A stretch of 38,825 nucleotides of DNA from Oceanibaculum pacificum (GCF_001618175.1 NZ_LPXN01000107.1:1-38825); one strand, 5' to 3'; shown: positions 17,508 to 27,691, counted from the first letter of the stretch. Translations and numbers: made by a program. Notes: generated from the letters alone by a model not told the origin.

Positions 17508-18522
17508 GATGCGGCCGTTTGCTGCCGGCCACAGCGCTGCGCACCGCATCGACGGTGATCCGGGCCATGCCGTGCTGCTTGTCGGGAATGCCGTCGGGCG
17601 GCAGGATCGCGGTGATCGCGCTGCTATGGGTCAAGGGCGGCGTCGCGCCGAACAGGCCGAGGGCGGGAATGCCGGCGGCGGCGGCCAGGTTCAGGAAGCC
17701 GGTATCGTTACCGACATACAGGTCAAGCGCGCCCAAAAACGGCAGGATGTCGCCGATCGGCATGTCGAAAGTCTCCACCAGCCGGTCCGATTCCCGGCCC
17801 AGCGCGGCGCGGATGACGGGCAGGAACGGGGCTTCCGCCGGCCCGCCCAGCAGGAAGAAGCTGCCCCAGCCATCCTCCGTCAGCCCGGCGATCAGCGCGG
17901 CGTATTTCTCCGGCCCCCATTGCTTATAGGCTTCCGAACTGCCGAGCCCGATGCCGATCCAGGGGCGCAGGCGGTCGGCATGGCGGGCGCGGGCCTGGCT
18001 CAGCGCCTCGGGGGCGATGCGCAGCCGGGGCTCCGTCTCCGCCACCACGATGCCGGCGCTCTTCAGATAGGCGTCGGCCAGCTCCAGCGGATGGGCGCGG
18101 CGCAGGGCCTGCGGTAAATAGGGGCCCTGGTTCAGATAATAGCGCTGGCGGGCGAAACCGTAGCCGAACCGCTCCGGCACGCCGGCCAGCCAGGCGGCGA
18201 AGGCATAGCGCCAGCTATGATGCAGCACATAGACCCGGCGAAACCGTTCCTGCCGCAGCATCAGGCCCAACCGGCCGGCCCCCAGCCAGCCATCGTGTCG
18301 GCCCTTGTCGTCGTTCTGCGACCGGTCGAGCCAGAGCACCCGGCGCACTGCCGGGTCGCCGGCGAAAATCTGGTCGGCGCGCGAGCGCGGCTTGGTGATG
18401 ATCGTCACCGGCTCCCCCAGCGCCTGCGCCAGGGCATGGATGTGCGGGAGGTGCCACACCATGTCGCCGACGCCCGGCAGCGGCTGGATCACCGCCACGT
18501 CGCCGCTGATTGCGCCATTCAT
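17500..18522 (-). CDS. Glycosyltransferase family 9 protein (heptosyltransferase-like), second of three
   Basis: A 340-residue GT9 protein: VIQPLPGVGDMVWHLPHIHAL at the N terminus corresponds to the family's RxxxxGDxxxxxP start. IGIGLGSSEAYKQWGPEKYAALI is the nucleotide-sugar loop, and VGNDTGFLNLAAAAGIPALGLFGATPP is the C-terminal donor motif with its D-T-G-x-x-N/H pattern. The ATG at 18522 forms an ATGA overlap with the stop of the upstream GT9 gene, so the open frame further upstream is not used. It probably acts in LPS or another surface glycan. Confidence 0.85.
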   Translation of the reverse strand: MNGAISGDVAVIQPLPGVGDMVWHLPHIHALAQALGEPVTIITKPRSRADQIFAGDPAVRRVLWLDRSQNDDKGRHDGWLGAGRLGLMLRQERFRRVYVLHHSWRYAFAAWLAGVPERFGYGFARQRYYLNQGPYLPQALRRAHPLELADAYLKSAGIVVAETEPRLRIAPEALSQARARHADRLRPWIGIGLGSSEAYKQWGPEKYAALIAGLTEDGWGSFFLLGGPAEAPFLPVIRAALGRESDRLVETFDMPIGDILPFLGALDLYVGNDTGFLNLAAAAGIPALGLFGATPPLTHSSAITAILPPDGIPDKQHGMARITVDAVRSAVAGSKRPHHG

Positions 18523-19499
18523 GCTGCCGCCCCAGGATGAGAGCCGGGGTGGGAGGGGGCAGGCGGCGCCAGCATGTCGCGGGCGGCGGCGGCGGCCTGC
18601 TCGACCGTGATGCCGTCCATCAGCCGTTCGCCCGGCAGCACGCCGCTGTCGGCCGCCTGGACCAGGCTGCGCCAATCCTCCGGCGTGCGCACTAGCCGGC
18701 AATGCGGTCCCCAGGGGCGGTAGCGCTGCGCGTTGGTCGGCCCGAACAGGCCCAGCGTTGGCGTGCCGGCGGCGGCGGCGGCGTGCATCAGGCCGGAATC
18801 ATTGCCGACATACAGCGCGCAGCCGGCGAAGGCGGCGGCGGTCGGCATCACCGGCGCGCCGACCATGTCGATGATGCGCGGACCGAACCGGTCGAACAGC
18901 GGCTGCACCACCGCGCGCTCATGCGCGGCGGCGCTGACCAGGATGGCGGCGTCGGGCAGCGGCCCGTCCGGCGCGGTCAGCCGCTCGGCCAAGGCGGCGA
19001 AGCGCTCGACCGGCCATTGCTTGGCCGGCCAGTTCGCCGCCGGTCCCAGCGCCAGCACGGGCCGGTCGGCGGGGATCACCCGCCTGGCCTCGCGCCGGTC
19101 GGCCTCGGACAGCCAGAGGCGCGGCGCGGTGGGCGGCTCGTCGCCGATCAGACTCGCCAGCTCCTCCACCACATGGCGGCCGGGCTGGTGCGCGCCCAGG
19201 CGGATGATGCTGGCCCGGCGCAGCAGGTAGCTGACGGCGGAATTGCGCAGATCGACGATCCTGTCCCAGCGCTGCGGGATCAACTCGCGCCATAGATGCA
19301 GCCAATGCAGGGCATGCCGGCGCTTCTCCAGCCCGATCACCCGCTCCAGCCCCGGCAGGGCGGCGAAAAGCGGCGCGGGCAGGGGGCCGCAGACCACCGT
19401 TGTCCGGCAGCCCGGATGGCGGTCCAGCAGCGCCGCGAGCAAGCCGGTCGACAGCACGGCGTCGCCCAGCCGATTGGAGGTTATGAAAAGCAATTTCAA
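18519..19499 (-). CDS. Glycosyltransferase family 9 protein (heptosyltransferase-like), first of three
   Basis: A 326-residue GT9 protein opening with LLFITSNRLGDAVLSTGLLAALL, the clear ADP-heptose:LPS heptosyltransferase start. ALGPAANWPAKQWPVERFAALA is the middle loop, and VGNDSGLMHAAAAAGTPTLGLFGPTNAQRYRPWGP is the conserved donor motif. The C-terminal tail is proline/histidine-rich. It is the first gene of the three-gene unit. The other two starts overlap upstream stops. No waaL-like ligase is within the window, so the glycan assembled is not identified. Confidence 0.87.
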   Translation of the reverse strand: MKLLFITSNRLGDAVLSTGLLAALLDRHPGCRTTVVCGPLPAPLFAALPGLERVIGLEKRRHALHWLHLWRELIPQRWDRIVDLRNSAVSYLLRRASIIRLGAHQPGRHVVEELASLIGDEPPTAPRLWLSEADRREARRVIPADRPVLALGPAANWPAKQWPVERFAALAERLTAPDGPLPDAAILVSAAAHERAVVQPLFDRFGPRIIDMVGAPVMPTAAAFAGCALYVGNDSGLMHAAAAAGTPTLGLFGPTNAQRYRPWGPHCRLVRTPEDWRSLVQAADSGVLPGERLMDGITVEQAAAAARDMLAPPAPSHPGSHPGAAA

Positions 19500-19579
19500 A
19501 CGACGAATCCCCTTGCCCCGACCGGGGGTCCCACCGGGGCCTTTTCTACGCTGGCCGGGCTATCGGAACAACCGGCCTG

Positions 19580-20623
19580 TTATTGGGGCGGGACCGATGG
19601 GGAAGAAGAGGAGGAGATCACGGCGGATTCCGCCCCGTTCACCGCGCCTTGCGTGGCCAGCCAGGACCGGCTGCGCCCGATGATCTCGGCCAGCAGCGTC
19701 GCCTGGTCGGCGGCCAGGCTCATATGGTCGCCTTCCAGCGTTTGCGCGGTTTTCGGTTCCGGGGTGAGGGCGCGCAGGCGCGCGGCCGAGGCGGCGGGGA
19801 TGATGCGGTCGGCGGACCCGTCCAGCAGCAGAAAGCGGCCCTGCAGATGCGCCAGATGCTCGGCCGGCTCCAGCGGGATCAGCAGCCGGTCGGCGGCCAG
19901 GCCCAGCAGCGGCTTGGCCCAGTCCGGCCGGAGATGGGGATTGGCCGCGACGATGTCGCCCAGATCGGTGCCGCCATAGGCCAGGACGGTCCAGCCGACC
20001 GGGTGGCCGGCCTGCGCCAGCACCCGCTGCACGCTGGGGGCGACCATCGCGCCCAGGGAGTAGCCGAGCAGGCTGACCCGCTGGGTATCGGCCCAGGGCT
20101 GGCCATCGAGCCAGGACAGAATCGCCTCGACCTGGCCGGGAATGCTGAGCGCCCGGTCGCGCATGTCGAAGGACAGGGCGTTCAGCCCGCCGCTGATCGA
20201 CACATCGGCCGGCAGCGGCCAGTCATAGCCGATCAGCACATTGTCGCCAGCATTCTGGATCGGGCGGATATTCTCGATGCCGGTGCGCATGCCGCCCAGC
20301 ACGATGATCACCGGCATCGGGCCGCCGGGAAGCTGCGCGGGCAGGGAGATGGTCGCCCGCACCTCTTTCAGCGTCGGGTCGCTGAACACCATCCGGCGGT
20401 CCAGCCGATCGTCGCGCAGCACCTGAGACTCGCGCTCGAATGTCAGGCGGCCTTCGGCGCGCGGCAGGGCGGCCAACGGATCCTGGAGCGCCAGCCACGC
20501 CATCCAGCCGGCCAGCAGCACAACGCCGGTCAGGGCGATGCCGCCGAGCAGCAAGGCGCCATGCCAGAGGAAATGCTTCAGACTCTGGGGAGCGCCGGAG
20601 GAGCTTTTGGATAGATCAACCAT
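19580..20623 (-). CDS. Membrane-anchored alpha/beta hydrolase
   Basis: This 347-residue protein (from 20623) has one N-terminal membrane helix (about residues 15-45, LLLGGIALTGVVLLAGWMAWL) and an alpha/beta-hydrolase body. The nucleophile motif is GYSLGAM, the acid is in LLDGSADRIIPA and the histidine in GDHMSLA. The catalytic domain probably faces the periplasm. The start is uncertain: 20623 (MVDLSK) precedes the helix, but the frame stays open to a TTG at 20743, and neither start has a clear ribosome site. It lies just upstream of the GT9 unit on the same strand (80-bp gap), so a link with surface-glycan work is possible. Substrate unknown. Confidence 0.72.
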   Translation of the reverse strand: MVDLSKSSSGAPQSLKHFLWHGALLLGGIALTGVVLLAGWMAWLALQDPLAALPRAEGRLTFERESQVLRDDRLDRRMVFSDPTLKEVRATISLPAQLPGGPMPVIIVLGGMRTGIENIRPIQNAGDNVLIGYDWPLPADVSISGGLNALSFDMRDRALSIPGQVEAILSWLDGQPWADTQRVSLLGYSLGAMVAPSVQRVLAQAGHPVGWTVLAYGGTDLGDIVAANPHLRPDWAKPLLGLAADRLLIPLEPAEHLAHLQGRFLLLDGSADRIIPAASAARLRALTPEPKTAQTLEGDHMSLAADQATLLAEIIGRSRSWLATQGAVNGAESAVISSSSSPSVPPQ

Positions 20624-21060
20624 CACAGCGCCGGACTCTGGTCGGGCAAAGTGGCGCAAAGGTGGCTGCTCCACGGTGATGTCTTGGCATTCGCCGTTTG
20701 AATACGGCAAAAACGGTAGCCAGGGCTGCTGGCGATGCGACAAAAAAACGTCACAAAAAATTGACGTTCGATTTTCTTTGAGAAAGGCGCGAAAAAATCA
20801 GCGAATAATCTATTTGTTTCAATGAATTGTGGGGTATTTTCGCTGAGCGTTCGAACAGTCAGACGCGAAATCCGGGAAATGCCGGTAAGTTGCGGGCGGG
20901 CCAGGGAAAATTCGCCCTTGCACGGCCGGGTGGTTGGGCATATATCGGCGTCCAGAGCGTATTCGCACGTACCAATGGCCCACGTGGTTAAGTAACGACG
21001 TAACGCGTCTCTTTTGGCTCAATTGGCGGCGGTGGCCGCCTGGTCCGAAGGGGTCTTGTT
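20624..21060. other. Gene-free, partly AT-rich upstream region
   Basis: I see no convincing gene here. The part around 20740-20840 is AT-rich with several A runs (for example CAAAAAAACG and ACAAAAAATTGACG), fitting the promoters of the divergent hydrolase and decarboxylase genes, but I could not settle on a well-spaced -35/-10 pair. The remainder returns to high GC and runs into the decarboxylase leader. Confidence 0.5.
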
Positions 21061-21288
21061 ATGAATTCGTCCTGTACCACCGGGGGCTGAGACACCCCCC
21101 CGAAACGAACCTTGCGCGGTCCCACAGGCTGACTGGATCAGCCGCCGAACCCGCCAAGCACGTCTCACTTCATAGCCTTCTCATGCCGTCGCGCGATTCG
21201 CGGCGCCAATAGGGTTCTGTCGCGATCCGCCGGTTTGCCGGCGGGTCAACGGGGTCGCATCATCCGCGCCCCCCAAGGGAGTGCTGTC
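21060..21288 (+). ncRNA. Structured leader of ornithine decarboxylase, speF-motif-like
   Basis: A long, gene-free but structured stretch runs directly into the decarboxylase start. Visible helices are CGGGGG/CCCCCCG near 21080-21104, GGCTGA/TCAGCC near 21128-21144, and GATCCGCCGG (21224-21233) with CCGGCGGGTC (21238-21247). The GCCGTCGCG...CGCGGCGCC block around 21185-21206 is another fold-back. The speF RNA motif is known upstream of ornithine decarboxylase genes in alphaproteobacteria, and position and helix pattern fit it. The exact 5' end is not known and I cannot score the match. Confidence 0.6.
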
Positions 21289-22494
21289 ATGGCTCATACG
21301 CTGGACGTCCTGTCCGATCTCGCTGCCCGACGACGCGGTGCCGTCAACCGCCTGCCGTCCGTCGATGGCGTCGTCTCCGCGCTGAAGCCGGGCGACCCGC
21401 TGGTCTGCCTGCGTCCGCGCTTGATCGAGGCGACCGCGCGCAGCTTCACCTCCATTTTTCCCGGCCGCGTCTTCTATGCCGTGAAGTGCAACCCGGACAC
21501 CGCCGTGTTGCGCGCGTTGAGCGCCGGCGGCGTCAGCCATTTCGACGTCGCCTCGCTGACCGAGATCGAGACCGTGCACCGGCTGCTGCCGGACGCGCGC
21601 ATGGCCTACATGCATCCGGTGAAGCCGCGCGCCTCGATCCGCGAGGCCTATGCCAAGTATGGCGTGCGCGATTTCTCGCTCGATTCGGTGGACGAGCTGG
21701 CGAAGATCATCACCGAGACCGGCCATGCCGCCGATCTGGGCCTGTTCGTGCGCCTGAAGCTGCCGAAGGGCAATGCCGTCTACGATCTGTCCGGCAAGTT
21801 CGGGGCCGCGCCGGAGCAGGCGGTGACCCTGCTGCGCGCCGCCCGCGACGCCGGCAAGCGCGTCGGCCTGTGCTTCCATGTCGGCTCCCAGTGCCTGGAC
21901 CCGAGTGCCTATGAGCGCGCCCTGGATTTGGCGGGCGAGGTGATCCGCGCCGCCGGCGTGCAGCCGGACGTGCTGGATGTCGGCGGCGGCTTCCCGGTTT
22001 CCTACCCGGACGCCACCCCGCCGGCGCTGTGGGAGTTCATGAGCGCCATCGCCCGTGGCTTCCGCCGCCTGAACCTGCCGAAATGCGAGCTGTGGTGCGA
22101 GCCGGGCCGCGCGCTGGTCGCCGCCGGCGCGTCGCTGGTCGTCCAGGTGCAGCTGCGCCGGGGCAATGAGCTGTTCATCAATGACGGCGTCTATGGCTCG
22201 CTGTCGGATGCCGGCGTGCCGGCCTTCCAGTTCCCGGTGCGGCTGGTCCGCCCGGGCGGCGAGCAGGCTTCGCAGGAGATGCAGGACTACATCTTCTTCG
22301 GCCCGACCTGCGACAGCGCCGACCGCATGGCCGGCCCGTTCCCGCTGCCCGCCGACATGCGCGAGGGCGACTGGATCGAGATCGGCCAGATGGGCGCTTA
22401 CACAAATGCGCTGGCGACGCCGTTCAACGGCTTCTATCCGAATACGTTCGTGGAATTGGAAGACGAGCCCCCCTCCGTCGGTGGGGCCGACTAG
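21289..22494 (+). CDS. Ornithine decarboxylase (PLP-dependent, group IV)
   Basis: This 401-residue enzyme is an alanine-racemase-fold decarboxylase of the eukaryote-like ornithine/lysine type. The PLP lysine K66 is in FYAVKCNPD, followed by H197 in CFHVGSQ, the phosphate loop DVGGGFPVSYPD (GGG 232-234), CEPGR at 270-274, the catalytic C341-D342 in FFGPTCDSAD and Y371 in MGAYTNA. It makes putrescine from ornithine, the first step of polyamine synthesis. The start at 21289 has AAGGGAGTG before it; the frame is open upstream only through the leader. It is preceded by a structured leader, so expression is probably controlled after transcription starts. Two alpha/beta-hydrolase genes follow in the same direction. 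Some family members also accept lysine or diaminobutyrate-derived substrates. Confidence 0.9.
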   Translation: MAHTLDVLSDLAARRRGAVNRLPSVDGVVSALKPGDPLVCLRPRLIEATARSFTSIFPGRVFYAVKCNPDTAVLRALSAGGVSHFDVASLTEIETVHRLLPDARMAYMHPVKPRASIREAYAKYGVRDFSLDSVDELAKIITETGHAADLGLFVRLKLPKGNAVYDLSGKFGAAPEQAVTLLRAARDAGKRVGLCFHVGSQCLDPSAYERALDLAGEVIRAAGVQPDVLDVGGGFPVSYPDATPPALWEFMSAIARGFRRLNLPKCELWCEPGRALVAAGASLVVQVQLRRGNELFINDGVYGSLSDAGVPAFQFPVRLVRPGGEQASQEMQDYIFFGPTCDSADRMAGPFPLPADMREGDWIEIGQMGAYTNALATPFNGFYPNTFVELEDEPPSVGGAD

Positions 22495-22519
22495 CGCCTT
22501 TTAGCCAAGGATCACGCGC

Positions 22520-23422
22520 ATGAAACCCAGTCAGGGCAGTTTTCCCAGCACCGCCACCGGCGAGACCGCCTGGCTTGCCTTCACCGAATGGGGCCCGCGC
22601 AGCAATGACCGCGTGGCGCTGTGCGTGCACGGCCTGACCCGCCAGGGTCGCGATTTCGACCGTCTGGCGGCGGCCCTGCAGCCCGATTACCGCGTCCTCT
22701 GCCCGGATGTGGTGGGGCGTGGACGCAGCGGCTGGCTGTCGATGAAGGAGGATTACCATTACGGCACCTATGTGAAGCACGCGCAGGATTTGCTGACCTA
22801 TCGCGGGCTGGGCGCGGTCGACTGGGTCGGCACCTCGATGGGCGGGCTGATCGGCATGATCCTGGCGGCGCAGGAGGATTCGCCGATCCGCCGGCTGGTG
22901 CTGAACGATATCGGCCCCTTCATCCCGAAGGCGGCGCTGGAGCGCATCGGCCAATATGTCGGGGAAGAGCTGGTCTTTCCCAGCCTGCATGCGGTCGACG
23001 AACATTTCCGGAAAATCTATGCCAGCTACGGCGAACTGACCGACGCGGAATGGAGCGAGATGGTCATGCACAGCGTCGAGCGGCAGCCGAACCACACTTA
23101 TACGCTGCATCTCGACCCGGCGATCGGCGACGCCTTCAAGAGGGCGCCGTTGCAGGATGTCGATATGTGGTCGATCTGGGACCGCATCGAATGCCCGGTG
23201 CTGGTCATCCGCGGCGCGCAATCCGACGTGCTGCTGCCGGAGACCGCGGAGGAGATGACCCGCCGCGGCCCGAAGGCCGAGCTGGTGGAGATTCCCGGCT
23301 GCGGCCACGCCCCGGCGCTGATGAACGACGAACAGACCGCCATCGTGCGCGACTGGCTGCATGCCTGGGTCGAGCGCGACATCGCCGAGGAAGAGGCCGC
23401 GAAAGAGGCGGCGCAGGAATAG
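22520..23422 (+). CDS. Alpha/beta hydrolase
   Basis: A 300-residue cytoplasmic alpha/beta hydrolase: the oxyanion-region CVHGLTRQGRDFD, the nucleophile S106 in GTSMGGLIG, the acid in RGAQSDVLLP and the catalytic histidine in GCGHAPALM. It ends in an acidic/alanine-rich tail (EEEAAKEAAQE). The family includes esterases, lactonases and C-C hydrolases, and the substrate is not evident. It follows the decarboxylase by 25 bp and precedes a YheT-like hydrolase by 8 bp, so it is likely co-transcribed with both. Confidence 0.85.
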   Translation: MKPSQGSFPSTATGETAWLAFTEWGPRSNDRVALCVHGLTRQGRDFDRLAAALQPDYRVLCPDVVGRGRSGWLSMKEDYHYGTYVKHAQDLLTYRGLGAVDWVGTSMGGLIGMILAAQEDSPIRRLVLNDIGPFIPKAALERIGQYVGEELVFPSLHAVDEHFRKIYASYGELTDAEWSEMVMHSVERQPNHTYTLHLDPAIGDAFKRAPLQDVDMWSIWDRIECPVLVIRGAQSDVLLPETAEEMTRRGPKAELVEIPGCGHAPALMNDEQTAIVRDWLHAWVERDIAEEEAAKEAAQE

Positions 23423-23430
23423 AAGGCGGC

Positions 23431-25510
<2,080 letters not shown>

Positions 25511-25576
25511 TCATATCCGATTCAGCCCGATATTAGGCGCTGCCGGCCGTATCGCGCAACCGAGCGGACGATGGGC

Positions 25577-26152
25577 CTAATCGGCCGGCGCGTCGCAAAG
25601 GCACGGGTTGGGGACGGGAATGTAGCGCGTATTCGGTGTGGCGGCGCCGGTCTCGTCGGAAAAGTCGGGCGCATAGGACACGATCGTGATGCCCAGGATC
25701 AGCGACGCTTCCGTACCGGTTTCCCGCAACGGCAACACCAGCCGCTCACCGCGCACCGCCTGTCGGGTCAACGAATGGATCGCCCCCTCGGCGTATAGAA
25801 AGCAGGGAGTTTTAACGATTTTTAGATAATTGTTGTTTATCTCTTTGCGGAACTTGATTGGAATCAAATCGTCTAAATATCGGCCGACCAGATTGCCATG
25901 ATGGAAAAAGTTCAACTCTTCACCGGCCAACCGAAAGCGAAACCGATGGCTGTCGCGCAAATAGTCACACATCCAGACATACGGCAGCGCATCCCAAATC
26001 GCCAGCGGATCCAGATCGGCGCGCGACGGCAACCGCTGTCCTTTCCGTATATCCAGCCAGTGCCGGAGGACGAGTTGCAATCGTCGATCGGCGCTAGACG
26101 GAAGTATGGGCGCCGCATCGTCCACTGCGTGCCTCTCTCTGTTGAACACCAT
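25577..26152 (-). CDS. PAS-fold (PAS_5-type) protein
   Basis: A 191-residue stand-alone PAS protein: RLPSRADLDPLAIWDALPYVW, RFRFRLAGEELNFFHHGNLVGRYLDDL and a RLVLPLRETGTEASLILGITIV end, the same order seen in the protein at 8656-9171. There is no output domain. The ATG at 26152 lacks a ribosome site, while a GTG nine codons in (26125) follows GAGAGG at good spacing, so the protein may start there. It ends in a short cysteine-containing tail (PNPCLCDAPAD). It lies beside the Ner-type gene, in a partly AT-rich stretch. Its partner and signal are unknown. Confidence 0.75.
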   Translation of the reverse strand: MVFNRERHAVDDAAPILPSSADRRLQLVLRHWLDIRKGQRLPSRADLDPLAIWDALPYVWMCDYLRDSHRFRFRLAGEELNFFHHGNLVGRYLDDLIPIKFRKEINNNYLKIVKTPCFLYAEGAIHSLTRQAVRGERLVLPLRETGTEASLILGITIVSYAPDFSDETGAATPNTRYIPVPNPCLCDAPAD

Positions 26153-26331
26153 CTAAAAGTAGTATGTGATTGTGAGCATAATAGTGTGCAGATGCCCTGT
26201 CTACCTTTAGCCAATGCCGGACGGCACATACTGAGTTTATGTTCGTAAACTGCATTAGTTTGCCTCCCCGTCCGTAGCCAGCGGCAGCTTTTGCTCCATG
26301 TTCATGACAAAAAGTCGTTTTGCCGTACTAA
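26153..26331. promoter_or_regulatory. AT-rich intergenic region with repressor-like repeats
   Basis: Upstream of the PAS gene lie TGATTGTGAGCATA (26167-26180), a perfect inverted repeat GTTTA-N6-TAAAC (26235-26250) and CATGTTCATG (26297-26306). A near copy of the first, TGACTGTGAACATA, occurs at 26653-26666 between the ner-like and repressor genes (12 of 14 identical). These look like binding sites for one of the neighbouring regulators. No coding sequence was found here. Confidence 0.4.
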
Positions 26332-26604
26332 TTAGGAACGAACGGGAATATTCTTTCGCGTGGAGCGAGGCGCTCTCCGTCGCGTTTCGTCGCTGTTCCA
26401 ACGATCGGGCCAGAGTTCGTGAGGAGAAACGTCAATGAAGCGAGCAATGACCAGTTCGGCTTTCGCATATTTTAGAATCAATGCTTTACGGCATGCGGAT
26501 TCGCTCAATCCATTTTCCAGGGCGAGAGCGGTGAGTGTTTTCCCACGTTTGCGGATGGCTGCGGCTATGTCAGCCGGATGCCAACCGGGGGACTGCTTGT
26601 CCAT
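26332..26604 (-). CDS. Ner/Nlp-type helix-turn-helix regulator
   Basis: This 90-residue protein has the Ner/Nlp pattern found in Mu-like phages: WHPADIAAAIRKRGKTLTALA, the recognition region GLSESACRKALIL, and the closing VSPHELWPDRW. In phage Mu, Ner represses the early promoters opposite the c repressor. The C-terminal tail is strongly basic (RRRAPRSTRK). Here it is divergent from a cI/c-type repressor, as in Mu, but no transposase follows. Chromosomal Nlp homologues also exist, so it could be a captured or resident regulator. Confidence 0.82.
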   Translation of the reverse strand: MDKQSPGWHPADIAAAIRKRGKTLTALALENGLSESACRKALILKYAKAELVIARFIDVSPHELWPDRWNSDETRRRAPRSTRKNIPVRS

Positions 26605-26746
26605 AGTCGTATTCTTCCCGGGCGCTGACGAAAAAGAGGGATGAGCAAATTATGACTGTGAACATACGTATAATTCATTTCCAACGTCAATTACGAACGG
26701 AGCAATCTTCCATATCTTCCTCAATGTTTGGAATTTTCCCAAGATA

Positions 26747-27511
26747 ATGACGGATAAGCAGAAGTCTTCCGGCGCGACCGGCGATGGCGGCTCCCCTAGC
26801 GATGACCGCCCGCGCGCTCCTGACCGTCATGACGACTTTGCCGCCCGGATCGTCCGGCTGGCGGAGCTGTGCGGTGGCGTGATGGAGCTGGCGCGCCGGT
26901 CCGCCCTGTCGCATCAGGTGATCCGCAAATATATCCGCGGGGTTTCCGATCCGTCGCGCGAGCGGCTGGTGGCGCTGGCAGGGGCCGGGCCGGTGCATCT
27001 GGAATGGCTGGCGACGGGACGGGGCCCTATGTTGCTCTCCTCGACCGAGCGTGACGGCGGCGCCGGGGAAGGCGCGCCCGGCCCGCTGCAGCGGATGGTC
27101 GCCATACCGTTGATCGACCCCAGCACCCAGCCGGATGCCGACTCCACCTCACCGACCTACAGGGATCAGGGCTTCTTGTATATCGACCGGGAATCGCTGG
27201 CCGCCTTCTTCTGGCCGACGGCGGCGGACCTGGCGGTGTTCATCATGCGCGGCGACAGCATGGCCCCCACCATCAGGCCCGAAAGCCCGGTGATCATCGA
27301 CCGCAGCGCCGCCGGCCGGGAGCCGGTCGACGGGGTGTTCGTCTGCCGGCTGGACGGCCGGCCGATGGTGAAGCGGCTGCAATGGCTGCCGGGTCGCCGG
27401 CTGCGCGTGCACAGCGACAACCCCGCCTACAAGAGCTATGAGCTGGACAAGCCGAAGGGCCCGCTCTTCGTCATCTACGGCCGGGTGCTGTTCAGCCTGC
27501 ACCGGCCGTAG
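26747..27511 (+). CDS. Phage-type repressor with S24 (LexA-like) peptidase domain
   Basis: A 254-residue protein: an unstructured N terminus (1-28), a helix-turn-helix (about 40-66, MELARRSALSHQVIRKYIRG) followed by the SREGLV-like SRERLVALA and a HLEWLATGRGP tail, and a C-terminal S24 domain (about 115-250) with the catalytic serine S171 in MRGDSMAPT and lysine K209 in PMVKRLQW. Such proteins are c/cI repressors that self-cleave or simply dimerise through the peptidase fold. The start at 26747 has no strong ribosome site. The protein reads away from the ner-like gene, and the 142-bp gap between them would hold their operators. It looks like the immunity repressor of a lost or distant Mu-like prophage. 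Confidence 0.83.
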   Translation: MTDKQKSSGATGDGGSPSDDRPRAPDRHDDFAARIVRLAELCGGVMELARRSALSHQVIRKYIRGVSDPSRERLVALAGAGPVHLEWLATGRGPMLLSSTERDGGAGEGAPGPLQRMVAIPLIDPSTQPDADSTSPTYRDQGFLYIDRESLAAFFWPTAADLAVFIMRGDSMAPTIRPESPVIIDRSAAGREPVDGVFVCRLDGRPMVKRLQWLPGRRLRVHSDNPAYKSYELDKPKGPLFVIYGRVLFSLHRP

Positions 27512-27643
27512 GCCGCGCCGCAGGGCAAAGCCCCCCGATTGCCGCCCCCGCATGGCGGTGCGGATTGACAGGTCTTCGCACCCTCTTATGATCCGGGCGA
27601 CGGAGCGGGCCGCCAAGCGCCCGCCGGCCTGGAAGCCGGGAGT

Positions 27644-27680
27644 GGCCAGGGGGAGGCCAGGGGGGAGGCCAGGGGGGAGG
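27644..27680 (+). repeat. Three tandem GGCCAGGGGGA-type repeats carrying the ribosome site
   Basis: Units GGCCAGGGGGA (27644-27654), GGCCAGGGGGGA (27655-27666) and GGCCAGGGGGGAGG (27667-27680) follow one another. The last unit includes the GGAGG that sits 11 bases before the ATG of the acyl-CoA dehydrogenase gene. The G-run length differs between copies, as expected for slippage. Confidence 0.85.
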
Positions 27681-27691
27681 AACAAAAAAGC

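Noticed and set aside
20934-21212. 92-codon frame in the decarboxylase leader as a full gene
   Set aside because: It covers the structured leader, has no ribosome site and has erratic composition. Only the last nine codons are noted, as a possible mini-ORF.
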